Shown one piece after another: positions 17,749 to 26,289 of a stretch of 59,058 nucleotides of DNA. This DNA is from Rhodospirillales bacterium (lineage in GTDB: Bacteria; Pseudomonadota; Alphaproteobacteria; Micavibrionales; Micavibrionaceae): NCBI GenBank assembly GCA_020638365.1, contig JACKIQ010000009.1:1-59058 (forward strand). Reading direction: 5' to 3'. Below the pieces are notes generated by a model that was not told where the DNA came from, did not search any database, and saw nothing but the letters and a program-made list of their open reading frames with translations. The position numbers and the translations under genes are program-made. Within the stretch, counting starts at the first letter, position 1, and each line of letters begins with the position of its first letter.

Positions 17749-17953
17749 GGTTTGTTATATAGGGAAAAGGCCCCGGTTTCGCAATGACTATCCCGTTTTC
17801 AAAAGATTTTACTCTCTTGCTTTTTTGCGATAATCTGGGCCCTCATCTCTCTGCTTTTTCCCTGCTTTTCCTACAAAACGGTTTTGGACTCAGTTTTGCA
17901 TGTATCGCTGCATTTTATCTTATTTGTCCTGACATTGTTTAAGGAGATTTCAT

Positions 17954-20878
17954 ATGACTACAACGGGCATCGGCGTTCTGGAGCGTGAAACGAGCTTATC
18001 TTATGATTGCGCCCCGGCCTGCGGGTGTCCTGCCTGCTCGGGATCAAACGACAATGAAAACTCTTTATTCCTGAGGGAGTTGACCGTTCTACCGGGGGGC
18101 GGCGGAACGGTCACGCCACCCTCTATCGGTGTTAATAACGCCGAAGAACTCAATACAGGTTACGAATGGGGGCCGGGAGGCGGCGTTCCGGTTAACGTCA
18201 CTTACAGTTTTTTGACCTCCGTGCCCTCCTACTATTCTTCCAATGCTCAGGAGCGCGTTAATTTCCAGCCGTTTACGGAGAATATGAAGAACGCTGTGCG
18301 GGATATCACCGCCATGATCGAAACATTCGCGAACGTCAATTTTGTCGAGGTGAGCGGGGTCGGCGATATTACCTACGGGCAGGCTTGGCTGACCAACGGG
18401 TCTAGCGATCCCGGCGCTTGGGCTTATTATCCTGATCAGGGGCAGATCGGCGGCGATGTCTGGACCAATATTAAGTACGCTTCCTCGACACAGAACGTCG
18501 AAACCGGGAAGTACGGGTTTTTTACCCTGATGCATGAGACGGGGCACGCGCTGGGGCTTCAACATTCCTTTTCCGCTGGGCTGACGGGCGCGGAGAACAC
18601 CGAGCAGTTCACAGTGATGGCCTATGACTGGTCGCCGTGGGGAAATTCGCAATATGCCGAGAGTTATATGCTTTACGACATAGCCGCATTGCAGGCGGTC
18701 TATGGCGCAAATATGACCTACCACACCGGCGATAACACGTACACGTTTACAGACAAATCGCCGATGACGATCTGGGATGCGGGCGGGACCGATACGTTCG
18801 ATACCAGCGCCGTTTCGTCTTCGGTCGTTATCCATCTCGAAGAAGGCGGGTTCAGTTCCATCGCCGAAACAAACAATGTCGCGGTGGCATACGGGGCCGT
18901 GATCGAGAATGCCATCACAGGGTCGGGGAACGATACGCTTTACGGGAATGCAGCGGATAACAGGCTGACCGGCGGAGCGGGCAACGATACCTATTACGGT
19001 CAGGGCGGCGACGACACGTACAATTACACGAGCGGGCAGGACAGCGTTATCGAAACGACCGGGCTGGATACGGTCTCCTTCGATGCGGTCTGGTCGCCGA
19101 ACGATGTGAGCGTCGCCGGGGACGTTCTCACGCTTTTGAGCAGCGCCAATAGTCTGTCCTTCAATGATATCGGGCTGATCGAATTTTTTGCTTTCTCAGG
19201 GTTTGCGGCGATGACGCTGAGCGAGTTACTGGCCTTTGGAGATCCGGTTGACGATACATTCACGGCCACATCCGGCGCGGAGGTGTTTGACGGAGGGGAC
19301 GGGAACGATAGTGTCAGTTATATTCATTCCAGCGACGGGGTCCGGATCGATCTTTTGAACGGCACGGCTACGGGCGGATACGCGGCGGGCGATACCCTGA
19401 TTTCCATCGAGAATATCTCCGGGTCAGACCTGACAAGCAAGCGCGACTGGCTATACGGGGACGGCGAAGCGAATATCCTGAACGGGCTGGCCGGAAACGA
19501 TATCATCGAGGGCGGAGCAAACGCCGATACGATCGACGGAGGCGAAGGCTGGGATTATGCTCGTTATACGCGTTCAGGCGCGGCCGTGCATATCGACCTT
19601 GAAACGAACATCAACACGGGCGGCGACGCTCACGGCGACACGCTTTACAATATCGAGGCCGTGACCGGTTCCGATCACGACGACACGCTTAAAGGCGCAG
19701 CCGGGAACGAGACATTTTACGGCGGTCTGGGCAACGATACGCTTGAGGGCGGCGATGGTTACGACCAGCTTTTCGGTCAGGACGGCAACGATTCCTACAT
19801 CTACCGTGCCGGGTCCAAATATATCAGCGACAGTTCGGGGACAGATCGCCTGATTTTTGATGCTTCGATCGCGCCTGTTGATCTGTTCCTGTCGGGTAAC
19901 ATGATCGGCTTTGTTGACAGCCTGCACAAGATTACATTCAACGACATCAGCCAGATGGAATTGTTCTCGTTCAGCGGTTTTTCCGATATGAATCTGGCGC
20001 AACTTGAAGATTATCTGGCCGGGACCGGCGGAGGAACACCGGGAGACGATACTTTTTTCGGCACGTCCTCACCCGATGTCTTCAACGGTCTGGGTGGGTA
20101 CGATACGGTTGATTACAACGCGTCTTCCCTTGGCGTCAAGGTCGACCTTCTGAACGGCACGGCTTCCGAAGGTCATGCATCGGGCGATACTCTGATTTCC
20201 ATCGAAAACCTGATCGGCTCGAATCAGGCGAGCGAGCGGGACTGGCTCTATGGCGATGACGGAGAGAACGCGCTCAGCGGTCTGGCAGGGAACGACCTGT
20301 TGGAAGGCGGCGGCGGAGCGGATATGCTTGACGGGGGCGAGGGGTTCGATTACGCGCGTTACCTGCGATCCGACGAAGGGGTGCAGGTCAACCTTGAGAC
20401 CAACATCAATACGGGCGGACACGCGCAAGGCGATCTTCTTTATAACATTGAGGCTGTCACGGGTTCGCAGCATGCCGACTTCCTTCACGGCGGCTTGGGC
20501 AGCGATTACCTGCGCGGCGAAGGCGGGGACGATACGCTTTATGCGGGAGCCGGGTATGACCAGATTCACGGCGGCAGCGGTGCGGATTTGTTTGTTCTGG
20601 AGGCCACTACATCGGGCGACGCTGCAGACAGAATTCTGGATTTCAGTCTGGGAGACGGCGACAGGATCGATATTTCCGATCTTTTAAGCGGTTACGATCC
20701 GCTCAGCGATTTCCTCACAGATTTTGTCAGGATTACGAATGATTCAGGGAACAGCGTTCTGGCGGTTGATTCTGGTGGCGGCGGAAGTTCGTTCGTTACG
20801 GTCGCAACGATCCTGAACATCACCGGGCTGACCAATGAATCGGCTCTGGAAAGCGCCGGTACCCTCATTACCGTCTGA
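17954..20878 (+). CDS. Serralysin-like M10 metalloprotease with RTX repeats
   Basis: Secreted zinc protease, 974 residues. The catalytic motif HETGHALGLQH occupies residues 194-204 and the Met-turn TVMAY is at about 220-224, both diagnostic of metzincins of the M10B group. From about residue 310 it carries RTX nonapeptides (GGAGNDTYYGQGGDDTY and similar), which bind Ca2+ outside the cell, and ends with a serralysin-type C-terminal region (RILDFSLGDGDRIDI). There is no Sec signal; type I secretion through a C-terminal signal is expected, but no exporter genes are in the window. A unit of about 267 residues is present twice (from roughly 430 and 696). The N-terminus has a Cys cluster (CAPACGCPAC). 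AAGGAG lies 8 nt before the ATG. Confidence 0.93.
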   Translation: MTTTGIGVLERETSLSYDCAPACGCPACSGSNDNENSLFLRELTVLPGGGGTVTPPSIGVNNAEELNTGYEWGPGGGVPVNVTYSFLTSVPSYYSSNAQERVNFQPFTENMKNAVRDITAMIETFANVNFVEVSGVGDITYGQAWLTNGSSDPGAWAYYPDQGQIGGDVWTNIKYASSTQNVETGKYGFFTLMHETGHALGLQHSFSAGLTGAENTEQFTVMAYDWSPWGNSQYAESYMLYDIAALQAVYGANMTYHTGDNTYTFTDKSPMTIWDAGGTDTFDTSAVSSSVVIHLEEGGFSSIAETNNVAVAYGAVIENAITGSGNDTLYGNAADNRLTGGAGNDTYYGQGGDDTYNYTSGQDSVIETTGLDTVSFDAVWSPNDVSVAGDVLTLLSSANSLSFNDIGLIEFFAFSGFAAMTLSELLAFGDPVDDTFTATSGAEVFDGGDGNDSVSYIHSSDGVRIDLLNGTATGGYAAGDTLISIENISGSDLTSKRDWLYGDGEANILNGLAGNDIIEGGANADTIDGGEGWDYARYTRSGAAVHIDLETNINTGGDAHGDTLYNIEAVTGSDHDDTLKGAAGNETFYGGLGNDTLEGGDGYDQLFGQDGNDSYIYRAGSKYISDSSGTDRLIFDASIAPVDLFLSGNMIGFVDSLHKITFNDISQMELFSFSGFSDMNLAQLEDYLAGTGGGTPGDDTFFGTSSPDVFNGLGGYDTVDYNASSLGVKVDLLNGTASEGHASGDTLISIENLIGSNQASERDWLYGDDGENALSGLAGNDLLEGGGGADMLDGGEGFDYARYLRSDEGVQVNLETNINTGGHAQGDLLYNIEAVTGSQHADFLHGGLGSDYLRGEGGDDTLYAGAGYDQIHGGSGADLFVLEATTSGDAADRILDFSLGDGDRIDISDLLSGYDPLSDFLTDFVRITNDSGNSVLAVDSGGGGSSFVTVATILNITGLTNESALESAGTLITV

Positions 20879-20954
20879 AAAAGTCCGGTAACACCCACAC
20901 CTTACGCTTGCCTCGGCATCGTTTATTGTGTAAAAACCGATACTTGCCGGGATA

Positions 20955-21031
20955 CGGAGCGTAGCGCAGCCTGGTAGCGCATCTGTTTTGGGAACAGAGG
21001 GCCGGGGGTTCGAATCCCTCCGCTCCGACCA
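20955..21031 (+). tRNA. tRNA-Pro (anticodon TGG)
   Basis: Acceptor stem CGGAGCG/CGCTCCG, anticodon stem TCTGT/ACAGA with loop TTTGGGA (anticodon TGG), T-arm GGTTCGAATCC, discriminator A and encoded CCA. Confidence 0.97.
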
Positions 21032-21078
21032 TCCGGCAAGATTAAGTGGCGAAAAGCCGGAAAGGCTGTTGCTTTCCC

Positions 21079-21636
21079 ATGGCAGACGATTACAGCGAAC
21101 TTTCAGGCGATGAACTCTGGCGCGTTCTGGCTGTTAAAGCGCAGAAAGGGGATCAGAGGGCTTATGCGCACCTGCTGCGCGATATTGTCCCTTACATACG
21201 TGCGGTCGCCGCGGGCAGCCTGGCCAACCCCGACTGGGTCGACGATCTCGTTCAGGACGTTCTGGTTTCCGTCCATAAATCCCTTTCGACCTACAGCGAT
21301 GACAGGCCCTTTAAGCCTTGGCTTTCGGCCATCATTCAGTTTCGAAAAACAGATATCCTGAGAAAGTATTACAAAAACAGGAGCAACAAGACCGTTGATC
21401 TTGAAAACCCTGAATTTTCCTCTCAACATGTAACGAATCCTTCACTAGCAGGCGAATTGAAGGATATAGAATCCGCTCTGGCCGATCTGCCCGAAAACCA
21501 GAGAAAAGTTTTCGAAATGATCAAAATTCACGGATACAGCGCCAAAGAAGTGGCGGATGAAATGGGGATGAGCGTCTCGGCCGTCAAGGTTTCGGCGCAC
21601 CGTACAATGAACAAACTTAAGGACAGACTTGGATGA
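21079..21636 (+). CDS. ECF sigma factor
   Basis: RNA polymerase sigma-70 family protein of the extracytoplasmic-function group, about 185 residues. Region 2 (about residues 20-90) includes VDDLVQDVLVSVHKSL and a basic WLSAIIQFRKTDILRKYYK; region 4 (about 120-180) has LPENQRKVF and the helix-turn-helix GYSAKEVADEMGMSVSAVK. The stop overlaps the start of the anti-sigma gene (ATGA), the arrangement of Caulobacter sigF-nrsF. The ATG at 21079 lacks a good Shine-Dalgarno; a GTG at 21046 would add 11 residues and cannot be excluded. It begins 48 nt after tRNA-Pro. Confidence 0.9.
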   Translation: MADDYSELSGDELWRVLAVKAQKGDQRAYAHLLRDIVPYIRAVAAGSLANPDWVDDLVQDVLVSVHKSLSTYSDDRPFKPWLSAIIQFRKTDILRKYYKNRSNKTVDLENPEFSSQHVTNPSLAGELKDIESALADLPENQRKVFEMIKIHGYSAKEVADEMGMSVSAVKVSAHRTMNKLKDRLG

Positions 21637-22283
21637 GCGGTGAGAATACAGAAAAAAACACCGATGCGCTGATCGAGTCCCTGTGCTCGGATCTCAAGCC
21701 CTGCTGCAAGCTTCGCCACCCCTTCTGGCGCGGTGTACCGTGGATTATTCTAGCTTTCGTCTATGTTGTCGGCACCGTTTATCTTCAGGGATTTCGGCCA
21801 GATATCGCAACGCAGACGGGTGTTCCCGAATTTATATTTGAACTCGGACTTGTTTGCGCGATGGCGATTACAGCCGCTTTTTGTGCTGTCTGGCTGTGTG
21901 TGCCGGACATGCGCGGGCAAACATGGATTGTTTCTATTCCCTTTACCTTGCTTTTTGCGTTTTCCCTTTTGATCGGCGCACGCATGGCGTTGGGTGGTTT
22001 TGTCTTGCCGCAAATCCAGTGGTGTTTTTGTTATCAAAGTTCAATCCTTTACGGGATCATTCCCGCCTTGACGATTTTCATCGTATCCTTAAAAGGAAGA
22101 ACGACGCATCCAAACCTTCTGGCCTTTATGGTCTCTCTGGCTGTGGGAGGTGTCGGTTATTTCGGGCTGCGGCTGGTCTGCAAGTCCGAGGATATCGGGC
22201 ATATCATGGTTATTCATACCCTGCCCTATATTCTTTTCGGGCTGATCGCCGCACTTCTGGCGCGGCGGATTTACCGCTGGTAA
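21633..22283 (+). CDS. nrsF: NrsF-type (DUF1109) membrane anti-sigma factor
   Basis: 216 residues with six hydrophobic segments after a cytoplasmic N-terminus of about 35 residues that contains the family's DLKP..LR.PFWR-type region. NrsF proteins hold an ECF sigma factor inactive at the membrane until an oxidative or metal stress signal. Cys pairs occur in the N-terminus (LKPCCKL), in the middle (WCFCYQ), and in a loop (VCKSED), fitting a redox- or metal-responsive switch. It is translationally coupled to the sigma factor gene. Confidence 0.85.
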   Translation: MSGENTEKNTDALIESLCSDLKPCCKLRHPFWRGVPWIILAFVYVVGTVYLQGFRPDIATQTGVPEFIFELGLVCAMAITAAFCAVWLCVPDMRGQTWIVSIPFTLLFAFSLLIGARMALGGFVLPQIQWCFCYQSSILYGIIPALTIFIVSLKGRTTHPNLLAFMVSLAVGGVGYFGLRLVCKSEDIGHIMVIHTLPYILFGLIAALLARRIYRW

Positions 22284-22337
22284 GTTCGGGTTATGTGCGG
22301 TATTTTTTCGGTTCCTATTCTCTGAGGCAGAAGTCTT

Positions 22338-22646
22338 ATGAATGTAACGATTTACAAACCCTCGAAAAACGCCATGCAGTCCGGACGCGGAAATCTCGGC
22401 GCGTGGGTTATCGAATACGAGACTACAAGTGTCAGGCGCCCCGAACCTCTAATGGGTTGGACGGAATCAGGCGATACGGCCAATCAGGTCCGCATACGGT
22501 TCCGGTCCCGCGAGGAAGCCCAGAGCTTTGCTGAGCGCCAGGGCTGGACCTATACCGTTCTGGAGCCGCGGTCAAGGCGGGTTAAACCTCGCAATTTCGG
22601 GGATAATTTCAAGTACGTTCCGCCCGAAGAGGCGGAAAAGGCTTGA
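22338..22646 (+). CDS. NADH dehydrogenase (complex I) accessory subunit, NDUFS4-like
   Basis: 102 residues matching the ETC_C1_NDUFS4 family: it opens with VTIYKPSKNAMQSG, has WVIEYE, then MGWTESGDTANQVRIRF (the conserved mGWtss.D. region) and ends in KPRNFGDNFKY. In alphaproteobacteria and mitochondria this subunit stabilises the NADH-binding arm of complex I. Its presence as a stand-alone gene away from nuo genes is normal for alphaproteobacteria and is one of the best taxonomic hints in the window. Confidence 0.92.
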   Translation: MNVTIYKPSKNAMQSGRGNLGAWVIEYETTSVRRPEPLMGWTESGDTANQVRIRFRSREEAQSFAERQGWTYTVLEPRSRRVKPRNFGDNFKYVPPEEAEKA

Positions 22647-22700
22647 TCGACTAGCCTGTTTCGGGGCATCTTCTGCCCAGAAGCTATGATGTGTGCACAC

Positions 22701-22777
22701 GATCCCGTAGCTCAACCGGATAGAGCAACTGCCTTCTAAGCAGTAGGTTGCAGGTTCGAGTCCTGCCGGGATCGCCA
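22701..22777 (+). tRNA. tRNA-Arg (anticodon TCT)
   Basis: Acceptor stem GATCCCG/CGGGATC, anticodon stem ACTGC/GCAGT with loop CTTCTAA (anticodon TCT), T-arm GGTTCGAGTCC, discriminator G and encoded CCA. A run of T follows directly (22780-22785). Confidence 0.97.
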
Positions 22778-22836
22778 GTTTTTTAGATAACGACAGTCCT
22801 CATTCTCTTCATGATTCATGGATTACTTCTTTTCAG

Positions 22837-23139
22837 GTGAACGAAGTTCGTAATCCTGAACGTCCATTTGATCCAAAAGTCTATATTGAATTACACCTAC
22901 TTGGTCCCATGCATGATCGAGATTTTTTGTTAAAATACTCGTGTGTTGAAGGTTACCAGCTTTATGGGCGCAAGAATAAACTTAACTGGGCCGACACGTT
23001 TCACGGAGATATTTTATTTCATGAATTTCGGCTTCAAAACGATCGACTGTTTGTTCATGAAATGATCTTAAGATCTGACTCTAAAATACAGATATCCTCT
23101 GGTGACTTCTCTTTTTTGGAGACGTTACATCTGGCTTGA
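22837..23139 (+). CDS. Hypothetical protein, 100 aa, AT-rich
   Basis: Not recognised. Soluble, no signal peptide, with aromatic and acidic residues; the GTG start has only AGG directly before it, so the start is weak. Base composition is visibly more AT-rich than its neighbours and it lies just downstream of tRNA-Arg, a common integration site. It may be a remnant of acquired DNA or not translated at all. Confidence 0.35.
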   Translation: MNEVRNPERPFDPKVYIELHLLGPMHDRDFLLKYSCVEGYQLYGRKNKLNWADTFHGDILFHEFRLQNDRLFVHEMILRSDSKIQISSGDFSFLETLHLA

Positions 23140-23254
23140 CGTGTTAAGAGGATCGCCATCACACCTAATTATTTGCTGCCCTTTAATACTCCCGGGTTTA
23201 TCTTTTTTTAACGATTGGCCGTTAGTCTAGCTTCGTTTAAAGTTCGGCTGATTT

Positions 23255-24175
23255 ATGCGCTTTTTATTCCAATTTTTATCCCAATGGCTCTGGTCTTACG
23301 CGTTTTCGCGTCTGCCACGCATCCCCTTTTTCATCTGGGTTTTTATCGCCGTTTTCTTGGTTACGACGGCTTTCACGGTCAAGTTTTACTCCCTCAAGCT
23401 TTACGGCGCCCGCGCAGAGGGCGTGGTCGTCGGTTCCTCCAGTGCTGCGGCGGAAACGGGCGGGGCTGCAGGACCCAAGTGGGTGAAGTTTGTCGCAGAA
23501 GACGGAAAAGAGCGATACGACAAAATCATCATCCCGGTTTTTTATTCTCTCGGCTCGAAAATCTCCGTGTTCTATGAAAAAAGAAACCCGGAGACTCATT
23601 ATGCAGACACATACTGGAATTCCTGGGGTTTATTTGCGATCGGGGCTGCCCTGTTATCTCTCTCGATAGCGATGTGGATGGCCTCGCTGAGGAGGGCGGG
23701 CGCACAGTCTGTGGATTCCTATTCTGGAAGGAAGGATGTATCCGAAGATTTTCCGCCCCGTGATGGCTGCATTACTCGTATTCTCAAAGTTTTGTCCGTT
23801 ATTTTTATGCTTATCGCCGTTTCGGACACGTTCAAATATCACTCTCTGAACTGGTCTGGAGTCAAGGCGAAGGCTGTTGTCGTGACGACCCAAATGCCCG
23901 ATCTTTCAGAGCCGCGTCCGAAGGGACAGAAGGTTTTGTTCCTTCCGGGGACGCAGGAAAAGCCGGTTTTTTTTCATTCGATCAAGCTTGATGATTATAA
24001 AATCGGCCATGAAATCGAGGTTCTTTATGATCCTGATAATACTCAACGTGTCGTTCCCGATAACCCCGCCTATGCATACGGGTATTTAATTATTGCCATT
24101 TTTTTTATGGCTTATGCGTGGGGACCGGGAATACTTCTCCGGCTTTTTTACCGTATCAGGCGGAAATATAGTTGA
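23255..24175 (+). CDS. Membrane protein with two DUF3592-like units
   Basis: 306 residues with four hydrophobic helices (about 25-48, 125-145, 180-198, 275-300). Two similar extracytoplasmic units alternate with them: each has a strand region (AEGVVVGSS / AKAVVVTTQ), a central KVLF/KWVKFV strand, a G-x-x-I-x-V-x-Y-x-x-x-N-P/D-x-x segment (GSKISVFYEKRNP and GHEIEVLYDPDN), then a helix. That is the DUF3592 pattern, here duplicated. The function of DUF3592 is unknown. It is monocistronic as far as spacing shows. Confidence 0.75.
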   Translation: MRFLFQFLSQWLWSYAFSRLPRIPFFIWVFIAVFLVTTAFTVKFYSLKLYGARAEGVVVGSSSAAAETGGAAGPKWVKFVAEDGKERYDKIIIPVFYSLGSKISVFYEKRNPETHYADTYWNSWGLFAIGAALLSLSIAMWMASLRRAGAQSVDSYSGRKDVSEDFPPRDGCITRILKVLSVIFMLIAVSDTFKYHSLNWSGVKAKAVVVTTQMPDLSEPRPKGQKVLFLPGTQEKPVFFHSIKLDDYKIGHEIEVLYDPDNTQRVVPDNPAYAYGYLIIAIFFMAYAWGPGILLRLFYRIRRKYS

Positions 24176-24287
24176 TCGCGAATTCGCGGGGCAGATCAGA
24201 GACCGAATAATTTTTCGTCTGCTTGTTTTTCGAAGCGCATCGCTTTACGCTCCCTTTTGATATCAGACAGTCTACGGGAGCATTTCT

Positions 24288-24896
24288 ATGCGAATTTGTA
24301 TTTTCTTTTTCGTGTTGTCGGCTTTTTTATCTCTTCTTCTTGTGAGCCAAGCCGCGCCTGTTCTTGCGCAGAATGCCAGCCAGGAAGCTTTGAGTGAAGA
24401 GATGCTGGCGAAAAGCAAGACCTGCGAGACAATTTCGCCGCGCACAAAGGAAAGCCGTAACTGCGTGGAAGGGTGCCGGGGAATTGCCAGTCAGATTACC
24501 AAGCCTCAATCGCCGGAGAGGATCGCACGGATGAAAAAGAGTTGCGAGGATATGTATCAGAAGGCGGGTTTCGGTCCATCGGAATCGGGCAGCGCCCCTG
24601 TTCAAGAGAACCCTCAAGCCGATCTTTCAGACCTTGACACCCGTCTTCAGTCTGTGCAGGAGAAGCAGAAATTCTGCGCTGAAAAGCAATCCGTTCTTTC
24701 CTGTTCGATGGAAGCGTACAGCGATACCGATGGGATTTGCTACGCCGACCGGGCCTGCAAAACCTACTGTAGCAAGAGATGGCTGGAGATTGTATTGAAG
24801 TCTCAGAACAGACCGGAAAAGGTGAAGCTTGGCATGGAACGTCTTGAGCAATGCGAGCAGATGTATGAAAAGGTCCGGGCGCATTTTGGCGGATAA
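24288..24896 (+). CDS. Secreted Cys-rich hypothetical protein
   Basis: 202 residues with a strong signal peptide (residues 1-28, ending VLAQ). The mature protein contains ten Cys in two groups (CETI..NCVEGCRG..SCEDMY and FCAEK..SCSMEA..ICYADRACKTYCSKRW..QCEQMY), probably disulfides in the periplasm. The two groups look loosely duplicated. No family recognised. It lies 45 nt before rlmD. Confidence 0.65.
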   Translation: MRICIFFFVLSAFLSLLLVSQAAPVLAQNASQEALSEEMLAKSKTCETISPRTKESRNCVEGCRGIASQITKPQSPERIARMKKSCEDMYQKAGFGPSESGSAPVQENPQADLSDLDTRLQSVQEKQKFCAEKQSVLSCSMEAYSDTDGICYADRACKTYCSKRWLEIVLKSQNRPEKVKLGMERLEQCEQMYEKVRAHFGG

Positions 24897-24941
24897 AGAC
24901 AGGTTTTTCAGGTTACAGAGGGCATTACAGCTCAGGTTTTG

Positions 24942-26234
24942 ATGTCGCGCCGGAAGACGTATAGCAAACAGACAGAGGATTTTTCCCTGACCGTCGAGGC
25001 GATCGGGGCGGGAGGAGACGGCATTGGCCAGCGCGAAGGCAAGCCGGTCTTCATTCCCAAAACGGCACCGGGCGATGTGGTGCGGGTGCGGGCCGAAGAG
25101 CGGGTCGAAGGTTTTTTCGGGCAAGTCCTGACGATAGAATCGCCCTCTCCTTCCCGGGTTGTAGCGCCCTGCCCTCATTTTGATTTTTGCGGGGGGTGTG
25201 CGCTCCAGCATCTTGGGGAAGCGGAGTACCGGGCCTGGAAAACAGGGAAGGTCCGAAGCGTTTTAGAACGGTCCGGCGTTGTTCTTGCACGGTGGGACGA
25301 TCCGATTTTCCTAAACGCTGCGACCCGCAGGCGGACTACAATGGCGGTTCTGCGCACGGGGAACGGCCTTGTTCTGGGCTATAACGCGCCGCGCAGCCAC
25401 CGCATCACTCCGGTTGAGGCTTGCCTGATCCTTGAACCGGCGCTGGACCACATGCTTCAAGCCATGAAGCCCTATCTTGAGAAGCTGGCTCCTCTGCGGA
25501 CGGCGGTGGATCTCAGTGCGCAAATCATCGAAGGCGCCGTCGATGTGGTTCTTGGCGGGCCGTGGAGAACAGACGGAGCGTTTACGCTCGAACAAAACGA
25601 AGTGCTTAGCGCCATGCTCAATGATCTTGGCCTTGCGCGGGTCAGCTTGCAGGAAAAAAGGGGCGATATGCCTGAGATTTTGCTCACAAGCCGCCCGGTC
25701 GTGAAACATTTTGGGGAACTGGCCGTTACGCTTCCGCCCGGCGCATTTCTGCAGGCCAGTTCAGCCGGAGAAGCGGCGCTTTGCGATTTTGTTCTGGAGC
25801 ATACGCGCGATGCGGACCTTGTCGCCGATCTGTTCTGCGGATGCGGGACGTTCACCGGACCTTTGTTAACGCGCGGCGCTTCGGTCTATGCGGCCGACAG
25901 CGAGGCCGAGGCCATCGGTGCGCCTCAACACAAGCTGTTGCGCTCAGAACGGCGCAATCTTTTTAAGGACCCGATGACTCTTGAAGAGCTGGACGCGTTT
26001 GACGCGGTGGTGATTGATCCTCCGCGCGCGGGGGCAAAAGAACAGTTCAGGGTTCTGGCCGAAAGCAATGTGCCTATCATCGTCAGTCTTTCCTGCAATC
26101 CTTCCACGTTCGCGCGTGATGCGAAAACTTTACTACAAGGAGGTTATAATTTTACCCGCGCCCGGATGGTCGATCAGTTTGTTTGGTCCTCACATATTGA
26201 ACTTGCCGGGGTATTCGAGAAAAAACCGGCTTGA
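24942..26234 (+). CDS. rlmD: 23S rRNA (uracil-C5)-methyltransferase, RlmD/RumA family
   Basis: SAM-dependent m5U methyltransferase, about 430 residues. An N-terminal TRAM domain (residues 10-65, GAGGDGIGQREGKPVFI) is followed by iron-sulfur cluster Cys in CPHFDFCGGC and a further Cys in VEACLILEP. The SAM-binding motif is DLFCGCGTF. The catalytic Cys is in SLSCNPSTFARD, and GYNFTRARMVDQFVWSSHIE closes the protein, as in RumA. The exact target (U1939 versus U747 or tRNA U54) cannot be read from sequence alone. The ATG at 24942 is preferred to the TTG one codon upstream. Confidence 0.9.
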   Translation: MSRRKTYSKQTEDFSLTVEAIGAGGDGIGQREGKPVFIPKTAPGDVVRVRAEERVEGFFGQVLTIESPSPSRVVAPCPHFDFCGGCALQHLGEAEYRAWKTGKVRSVLERSGVVLARWDDPIFLNAATRRRTTMAVLRTGNGLVLGYNAPRSHRITPVEACLILEPALDHMLQAMKPYLEKLAPLRTAVDLSAQIIEGAVDVVLGGPWRTDGAFTLEQNEVLSAMLNDLGLARVSLQEKRGDMPEILLTSRPVVKHFGELAVTLPPGAFLQASSAGEAALCDFVLEHTRDADLVADLFCGCGTFTGPLLTRGASVYAADSEAEAIGAPQHKLLRSERRNLFKDPMTLEELDAFDAVVIDPPRAGAKEQFRVLAESNVPIIVSLSCNPSTFARDAKTLLQGGYNFTRARMVDQFVWSSHIELAGVFEKKPA

Positions 26235-26264
26235 AAAAAGGTCCGGGGAGAGGAACCCCGGACC
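26234..26264 (-). terminator. Intrinsic terminator
   Basis: A perfect 9-bp GC-rich stem, GGTCCGGGG (26240-26248) with CCCCGGACC (26256-26264) and a 7-nt loop. On the minus strand six T follow. It ends the transcript of the repeat-rich gene at 26290-27501 and overlaps the rlmD stop codon. Confidence 0.92.
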
Positions 26265-26289
26265 GGATAGTCATGCTCAGGTTTACAGT

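Noticed and set aside
17749..17953. SAM riboswitch upstream of mtnB
   Set aside because: The region is short and the promoter-like elements sit too near the ATG to leave room for one; no conserved SAM-riboswitch pattern is visible.
18089..20569. Several long frames opposite the RTX protease
   Set aside because: They arise from repetitive GC-biased codons of the RTX region and show no domain motifs.
23215..23577. Forward 120-codon frame
   Set aside because: Overlaps the DUF3592 gene in another frame, and that gene has two matching domain units.
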